From positions 1 through 37,778 of the forward strand of contig JAFYAB010000030.1 of NCBI GenBank assembly GCA_017540945.1: a DNA stretch of 37,778 nucleotides, given 5' to 3'. Positions 32,974 to 37,778 of this stretch are shown here, piece by piece. This stretch comes from Oscillospiraceae bacterium. Its GTDB lineage: Bacteria; Bacillota_A; Clostridia; Oscillospirales; Oscillospiraceae. How positions within the stretch are numbered: the stretch's first letter is position 1; each line of letters begins with the position of its first letter. Under the pieces are notes generated by a model. That model saw only the letters and a program-made list of their open reading frames with translations. It did no database searches and was not told where the DNA came from. The translations under genes and the position numbers were made by a program.

Positions 32974-34245
32974 ATGAAAGACTATATCATAAAAGGTCAG
33001 TTTATCGACAGCCAGAGCCCCGACACCCTCCGCGTCGTTGAAAACGGCTATCTTTTGGTATCCGACGGAAAATGCGTCAGTCTGTTTCGCTCGCTCCCGG
33101 AACGATACGCCGCCCTTCCCCTGACGGATTTCGGAGATTGTCTGGTTTTGCCCGGCATGTGTGATCTGCATGTTCACGCCCCCCAGTTTGGCTTCCGGGG
33201 ACTTGGCATGGATCTGGAGCTCCTGGACTGGCTCAATACCTACACCTTCCCGGAGGAGGCAAAGTTCCGGGATCTCGCCTACGCGGAAAAAGCCTATGAC
33301 GGCTTCGTCGCCGCGCTGCGGCGCTCCGTCACCACCCGGGCCTCCGTTTTCGCTACGATCCATTCCGACGCGACTCTGCTGCTGATGGAAAAGCTGGAGC
33401 GCTCCGGTCTTCGGTGCTTTGTGGGCAAGGTCAATATGGACCGCAACAGCCCCGACATTCTGCGGGAAGCCAGCGTGGAAAGCGCGCTGCGGGATACGGA
33501 GGCCTGGATCTGCGACGCAAACGAACGCTTCTCCCGCACGAAGCCGATCCTGACGCCCCGATTTATCCCCAGCTGCTCCGACGAGCTGATGCAGGGGCTG
33601 AAGGGCTTGCAGCGCAAATACGGGCTGCCCACCCAGAGCCACCTCAGCGAGAATTTCGGCGAGATCGCCTGGGTGCGGGAGCTGGCCCCAAGCTCCAAAC
33701 ACTATGGCGACGCCTACGACCGCTTTGGGATGTTCGGCGGGGATCACCCCTGTATCATGGCGCACTGCGTCCATTCCGGCGAGGAGGAGCTGGCGCTCAT
33801 CAAGCAGAACGGCGTTTTCATCGCCCACAGCCCCGAGTCCAACATGAACATCGCCTCCGGCGTGGCGCCGGTCTCCCGGTATCTCGCCCTGGGGCTGCGG
33901 GTGGGACTGGCCTCGGACATGGCCGGCGGCAGCAGTGAGAGCATGCTGCGGGCCATGATGCACGCGATCCAGGCCAGTAAGCTGCGCTGGCGCCTGGAGG
34001 ACCAGAGCGTCAAAGCCCTGAGCCTGGAGCAGGCCTTCTATATGGCCACCGCGGGAGGCGGCGCGTTCTTTGGGAAAGTAGGCCGCTTTGCGCCCGGCTT
34101 TGAGTTTGACGCGGTGGTGCTGGACGACAGCCGCCTTGTTACGCCCAGGCCGCTGGGTCTGCAGGACAGGCTGGAGCGCTCGGTATATCTGGCGGACGAC
34201 CGGGACATCGCGGCGAAATATGTCGCCGGCGAAAGATTATTCTAA
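32974..34245 (+). CDS. guaD: Guanine deaminase
   Basis: 423-residue amidohydrolase converting guanine to xanthine. PGMCDLHVHAPQFGFRG (His66, His68) with the APQ triplet, GKVNMDRNSPD, SHLSEN, MAHCVHSGEEE and SDMAGG are diagnostic of guanine deaminases. GGAGG precedes the ATG. Monocistronic with its own promoter. Together with the xanthine-type permease at 22840-24348 it indicates purine-base salvage or catabolism. It shares a barrel fold with the MTA/SAH deaminase at 11785-13080 but not the same metal-loop motifs. Confidence 0.93.
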   Translation: MKDYIIKGQFIDSQSPDTLRVVENGYLLVSDGKCVSLFRSLPERYAALPLTDFGDCLVLPGMCDLHVHAPQFGFRGLGMDLELLDWLNTYTFPEEAKFRDLAYAEKAYDGFVAALRRSVTTRASVFATIHSDATLLLMEKLERSGLRCFVGKVNMDRNSPDILREASVESALRDTEAWICDANERFSRTKPILTPRFIPSCSDELMQGLKGLQRKYGLPTQSHLSENFGEIAWVRELAPSSKHYGDAYDRFGMFGGDHPCIMAHCVHSGEEELALIKQNGVFIAHSPESNMNIASGVAPVSRYLALGLRVGLASDMAGGSSESMLRAMMHAIQASKLRWRLEDQSVKALSLEQAFYMATAGGGAFFGKVGRFAPGFEFDAVVLDDSRLVTPRPLGLQDRLERSVYLADDRDIAAKYVAGERLF

Positions 34246-34252
34246 TTTTTCC

Positions 34253-34281
34253 TTGTACTTTATCTAAAATTATTGTACAAT
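34253..34281 (+). promoter_or_regulatory. gpmI-nhaC promoter
   Basis: TTGTAC (34253-34258), 17-bp spacer, TACAAT (34276-34281). Confidence 0.7.
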
Positions 34282-34317
34282 ATATCCGTAAAACTAAAAA
34301 AGATGGAGGATTATCAC

Positions 34318-35889
34318 ATGAAAAAACCGCTTGTTTTAGTCATTATGGACGGCGTCGGCAAAGGGGACGGCGGTCCCGGCGACGCGGTCGCCCTTGCCAA
34401 AACTCCCAATCTGGACCGTCTCTTCGCCACCTGTCCCTATACCTGGCTGAAGGCCCACGGCGATGCCGTCGGCCTGCCCTCCGATGACGATATGGGCAAC
34501 TCCGAGGTGGGCCACAACGCGCTCGGCTGCGGCCAGGTCTATTCCCAGGGCGCAAAGCTGGTGCAGGAGTCCATCGAAAACGGTTCCATTTACCAGTCCC
34601 CGATCTGGAAGGAGCTGATCGCCAACTGCAAGGAGAACGGCAAGACCCTGCATTTCCTGGGCCTGCTCTCCGACGGCAACGTCCACTCCAATATCGGCCA
34701 CCTGATCGCCCTGCTGCGGAAGGCCCGCGCCGAGGATCTGAAGAGCGTCTGCGTCCACGCCCTGCTGGACGGCCGCGACGTGCCCGCCACCTCCGCCCTG
34801 GAATACATCGACCAGATCGAGGCCGTGCTGGCAGAGCTCTCCGACGCCGATCACAATTACCGGATCGCCTCCGGCGGCGGCAGAATGAAAATCACCATGG
34901 ACCGCTATCAGGCCAACTGGGGCATGGTGGAGGCCGGCTGGAAGACCCATGTGCTGGGCGAGGGGCGTCAGTTTGCAAACGCGACGGAGGCCATCGAGAC
35001 CTACCGCGCCGAGACCGGGGCCATTGACCAGGATCTTCCCGCCTTCGTGATCGCCAAGGACGGCCGGCCCGTAGGCCGGATCGAAAACGGCGACTCCGTG
35101 ATCCTCTACAACTTCCGCGGCGACCGGGCCCAGGAGATCTCCCTGGCCTTTGACCGTGAGGACTTCGACAAGTTTGAGCGTCCGGGCTACACCGGCGTCA
35201 AGTTCGCCGGTATGCTGCAGTACGACGGCGACCTGAACATCCCCTACCACTATCTGGTTCAGCCGCCCGTCATCAAGAACACCCTGACCGAGGTGCTCTG
35301 CGCCGCCGGGGTCCGGGAGTACGCCCTCTCTGAGACCCAGAAATACGGCCATGTCACCTACTTCTGGAACGGCAACCGCTCCGGCAAGGTGGACGAGCGT
35401 CTGGAGGTCTACGAGGAGATTCCCTCGGACATCATTCCCTTTGAGTTTGCCCCCAAGATGAAGGCCGAGGAAATCACCGAGCGGATGGTTGAAAACATGG
35501 CGGCAAAGAAGTTCGACTTCCTGCGCTGCAACTTCCCAAACGGCGACATGGTGGGCCACACCGGCGTCATGGAGGCGGTCATCACCGCCATGGAGGCCGT
35601 GGACGCCGGCGTCGGCAGGATCATCGAGGCCGCGGACAAATACGGCTACCTGGTCTGCGTTACCGCCGATCACGGCAACGCCGATCAGATGCTGGAGACA
35701 AAAAAGGGCAAGACCTCCGTCCGCACCGCCCACAGCCTGAACCCCGTCCCCTTCATCATCTACGATCCCGGCACGAAGCACGTATTCAAGGACGGCCATT
35801 ACGGCCTGGCCAACGTCGCCCCCACCCTGCTGAAGCTGATGGATCTGGAAGCCCCCGCCTGCTGGGAGCCCTGCATGATCGAATTCTGA
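34318..35889 (+). CDS. gpmI: Cofactor-independent phosphoglycerate mutase
   Basis: 523 residues. The alkaline-phosphatase-type metal site includes Asp11 (IMDGVG), and the phosphate-carrying Ser62 lies in DDDMGNSEVGHNALG. LLDGRDVPATSALEY, YNFRGDRAQEISL, NGDMVGHTG and VTADHGNADQM complete the active site. It interconverts 3- and 2-phosphoglycerate in glycolysis using manganese. The PSDDDMGNSEVGHNALG version of the Ser motif is that of plant and trypanosome enzymes rather than of Bacillus (EGQMGNSEVGHLNIG). The ATG at 34318 has GGAGG 9 nt upstream and begins the conserved strand; the upstream extension to 34273 is rejected. The NhaC gene follows by 31 nt. Confidence 0.94.
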   Translation: MKKPLVLVIMDGVGKGDGGPGDAVALAKTPNLDRLFATCPYTWLKAHGDAVGLPSDDDMGNSEVGHNALGCGQVYSQGAKLVQESIENGSIYQSPIWKELIANCKENGKTLHFLGLLSDGNVHSNIGHLIALLRKARAEDLKSVCVHALLDGRDVPATSALEYIDQIEAVLAELSDADHNYRIASGGGRMKITMDRYQANWGMVEAGWKTHVLGEGRQFANATEAIETYRAETGAIDQDLPAFVIAKDGRPVGRIENGDSVILYNFRGDRAQEISLAFDREDFDKFERPGYTGVKFAGMLQYDGDLNIPYHYLVQPPVIKNTLTEVLCAAGVREYALSETQKYGHVTYFWNGNRSGKVDERLEVYEEIPSDIIPFEFAPKMKAEEITERMVENMAAKKFDFLRCNFPNGDMVGHTGVMEAVITAMEAVDAGVGRIIEAADKYGYLVCVTADHGNADQMLETKKGKTSVRTAHSLNPVPFIIYDPGTKHVFKDGHYGLANVAPTLLKLMDLEAPACWEPCMIEF

Positions 35890-35920
35890 TATACCATAGT
35901 AAAGAAAGGCAGCGATATCC

Positions 35921-37420
35921 ATGGTACAGCGAAAATCCCCGGAAGACAGAAAACGCCGTCGGGACAATCCTGTCATAGCGATCCTGAAATTCCTTCCCCT
36001 GTTCTTATTCGCCAGCCTGGTCCTGTTCTTCAAATTTGATCTGCTGCTGGCGGCCCCGATCTCCACCTTCGCGGCCATCGTGATCTATATGTACACCGGC
36101 AGGATCCGCTTTGGCGACGCCTTTGAACGGGGCATGGAAGCCACGAAAACGATTGTCCTGATTTTCTTCATTCTGATGTTCGCCTATGCTGTGGCAGAAT
36201 GCTTTATGGCAACGGGAGTCGGCGCATCCATGATCAACCTGGCCCTGCTTTTGGGCGTCACGGCCCGGACCATCGCGCCGGTATCGCTGCTGGTCACCTG
36301 CCTGCTCTCGGTGGCCACAGGCTCCTCCTGGGGCACCTTCGCCGCCTGCGCCCCGATCTTTCTGTGGTTGAGCCACCTGGTGGGCGGGAATCCCGGCTTA
36401 ACGGTCTGCGCCATTGCCGGCGGCTCCTGCTTCGGCGATAACATCGGCATGATCTCCGATGTGACGGTTCTCAGCTGCGGCATGCAGAATGTCAAGATCA
36501 TCGACCGGGTCAAGCATCAGCTTTTCTGGTCTTTGTGCTGTATCGCGATTTCACTGGTGGTATTCTTCCTCTGTGGGCTCAGCCTGCCCACCACCCACGG
36601 CAATCCCGCCGAGGCCATCGCCAAAATCCCCCCCGAAGTCCTGGAGCATCTGGCCGAGACCCGTCCCTCCGCTGTGGAGCTCCTGAACCAGGTGAAAAAC
36701 GGCGTGCCCTATTATATGATCATTCCGGTTTTCGTCGTGATCGTCATGAGCTTCCTGAACTGCCACACGCTGCTTTGCCTCTGCGCCGGCGTATTCTCCT
36801 CTCTCCTGCTGGGCAGCCTCGCCGGAACCATCGCGTTCTCTGATTGGCTTTCCTCCGACGGGCCGATTTTCGCGGGCTTCAGCGACGCGGGCAGCTGGGT
36901 TGTGGTCATGATGCTCTGGGTGTCTGTGTTCGGCGGGATTATGAACGCGATGGACGCCTTTGCGCCCCTCAAGCGTCTGGTCATTCGCATCTCCGGCAAC
37001 ATCCACCACCTGATGGGCTGGTGCAGCGTGCTGTGTCTGGTCGGAAATGCCGCCCTGGCGGACGAGAGCGCACAGGTCGCCACCATGTCCCCCATTATCC
37101 GCGATATCGTCGAGCAAAATACGGAATGCGATACCGAGGAGGACGCCTACCAGCTTCGTGTAAAGCTTGCTACCTTTACATCCTCCATGGGCATTTACGG
37201 CTCTGAGCTGATTCCCTGGCACTGCTTCCCTGTGTTCTTCGCCTCCATTGCTTCCATGGTGTACCCGCTGAAGCAGTTTTCTCCCTTGGATATCATCCGT
37301 CAGAACTACACGAGCTTTATCATGATCGCGTCGATCCTGATCCTGACCTTCAGCGGTTGGGACCGCATACTTCCGCGCTTCGGTCTCCCGAAGGGCGCCC
37401 GCCTGAAAAAGCTTAGCTGA
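35921..37420 (+). CDS. nhaC: NhaC-family Na+/H+ antiporter
   Basis: 499 residues with about 11-12 membrane spans. Family marks: ATGSSWGTFAACAPIF and AGGSCFGDNIGMISDVTVLS, which carry the conserved polar and acidic residues of the NhaC ion path, and a second repeat with GNAALADESAQVATMSPI. It exchanges sodium for protons across the membrane; other NhaC-like proteins move amino acids or dicarboxylates. A hydrophilic head (1-16, RKSPEDRKRRRD) is cytosolic. It follows gpmI by 31 nt and is probably cotranscribed. Confidence 0.85.
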   Translation: MVQRKSPEDRKRRRDNPVIAILKFLPLFLFASLVLFFKFDLLLAAPISTFAAIVIYMYTGRIRFGDAFERGMEATKTIVLIFFILMFAYAVAECFMATGVGASMINLALLLGVTARTIAPVSLLVTCLLSVATGSSWGTFAACAPIFLWLSHLVGGNPGLTVCAIAGGSCFGDNIGMISDVTVLSCGMQNVKIIDRVKHQLFWSLCCIAISLVVFFLCGLSLPTTHGNPAEAIAKIPPEVLEHLAETRPSAVELLNQVKNGVPYYMIIPVFVVIVMSFLNCHTLLCLCAGVFSSLLLGSLAGTIAFSDWLSSDGPIFAGFSDAGSWVVVMMLWVSVFGGIMNAMDAFAPLKRLVIRISGNIHHLMGWCSVLCLVGNAALADESAQVATMSPIIRDIVEQNTECDTEEDAYQLRVKLATFTSSMGIYGSELIPWHCFPVFFASIASMVYPLKQFSPLDIIRQNYTSFIMIASILILTFSGWDRILPRFGLPKGARLKKLS

Positions 37421-37473
37421 CGCCACACACATTGGAGTCCGCAAAATAAGTCGTTCAATTTGAAAAATAGGGC

Positions 37474-37501
37474 TTGACAAATTCGGATTTTTTGCTATAA
37501 T
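37474..37501 (+). promoter_or_regulatory. tRNA-Thr promoter
   Basis: TTGACA (37474-37479), 16-bp spacer, TATAAT (37496-37501), 20 bp before the tRNA. Confidence 0.8.
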
Positions 37502-37521
37502 AACGTAGCTGATTGCGAAAC

Positions 37522-37596
<75 letters not shown>

Positions 37597-37597
<1 letters not shown>

Positions 37598-37632
37598 AAA
37601 ACGCCTGACTTCTTCGGAAGCCAGGCGTTTTT
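37597..37632 (+). terminator. tRNA-Thr terminator
   Basis: CGCCTGACTTC (37602-37612) pairs with GAAGCCAGGCG (37617-37627; one mismatch) around a stable TTCG tetraloop, then TTTTTCTTT. Confidence 0.9.
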
Positions 37633-37778
37633 CTTTACGTCGTTCAGAACGTCGGGGAGAAAAAGTCTCCCCCGTCCTTCCTTCGCGTAAATTTTAGAGG
37701 ACGTCTTTCCGTCATGCTCTTCTTTTGGTGGAGATAAGCGGGATACTCCGGGGCTGCGCCCCTCCGTGACACTGCGGA
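37633..37778. other. Gene-free window end
   Basis: No gene seen. It contains a GGGGAG/CTCCCC hairpin and GGGGCTGCGCCCC palindrome plus the tRNA-like fragment listed separately. Confidence 0.4.
37726..37744 (-). other. Solitary tRNA 3'-end fragment, possible att site
   Basis: Read on the minus strand, 19 nt ATCCCGCTTATCTCCACCA look like the 3' half of the T stem, the acceptor stem and CCA of a tRNA (from memory, the clostridial tRNA-Ala end). No 5' half exists nearby. Such lone tRNA ends commonly mark the attachment site of an integrated element. Confidence 0.4.

Noticed and set aside
34336..36078. Long antisense frame over gpmI
   Set aside because: His/Gly/Val-rich shadow of a conserved enzyme; spans into nhaC with no initiation signal.

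Overview
The window looks like chromosome from a Gram-positive, fairly GC-rich anaerobic gut Clostridium relative (Oscillospiraceae/Ruminococcaceae-like). This is inferred from GGAGG-type ribosome binding sites, consensus TTGACA/TATAAT promoters with 16-17 bp spacers, Firmicutes-type genes (rbgA, DUF1292, a PrsA/SurA-like foldase, BcrA-type ABC transporter, NCS2 permease, NhaC) and a sortase-type SPSTG surface signal. No species can be named from the sequence alone.

Layout, left to right. 1-815 is the 5' part of an IS1595-type transposase cut by the window edge. 986-2510 holds lepB-rbgA on the minus strand, followed by a DUF1292 gene, a candidate 6S RNA and a membrane-anchored foldase gene whose start is overlapped by a three-codon minigene. 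5047-8691 is a divergent pair: a cytosolic histidine-kinase-like protein and a CtpE-like P-type cation ATPase. 8752-10773 encodes a secreted SH3b/M15 peptidase and an orphan PhoB/VanR-like response regulator. 11007-14162 carries trmO and a translationally coupled MTA/SAH deaminase-MtnA pair (purine/methylthio salvage). 14302-19305 has a small sortase-type surface protein converging on a 1538-residue secreted papain-family protease with repeated modules.

19388-20736 is an AT-richer accessory islet with one orphan small gene, tRNA-Pro(CGG) and three degenerate repeats resembling an IS end. 20737-26817 encodes glgB, a xanthine/uracil-type permease, a small membrane protein and a two-gene ABC exporter.

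The most unusual part is the minus-strand run 32824 to 26880: PI-PLC-like protein, an unrecognised 170-residue protein, a structured RNA closed by a perfect 17-bp inverted repeat, a YSDD reverse transcriptase, a PPP-type phosphatase and a lipoprotein polysaccharide deacetylase. The RNA-then-RT order resembles retrons and some RT-based phage-defence systems, but the RT lacks the retron hallmarks I looked for, so this is the best candidate for an undescribed system.

32974-37420 encodes guanine deaminase, a plant-like cofactor-independent phosphoglycerate mutase and an NhaC antiporter. The window closes with tRNA-Thr(GGT) and a solitary 19-nt tRNA 3'-end fragment that could be an attachment site. 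Guanine deaminase, the xanthine-type permease and the MTA/SAH deaminase-isomerase pair together point to active purine-base salvage.
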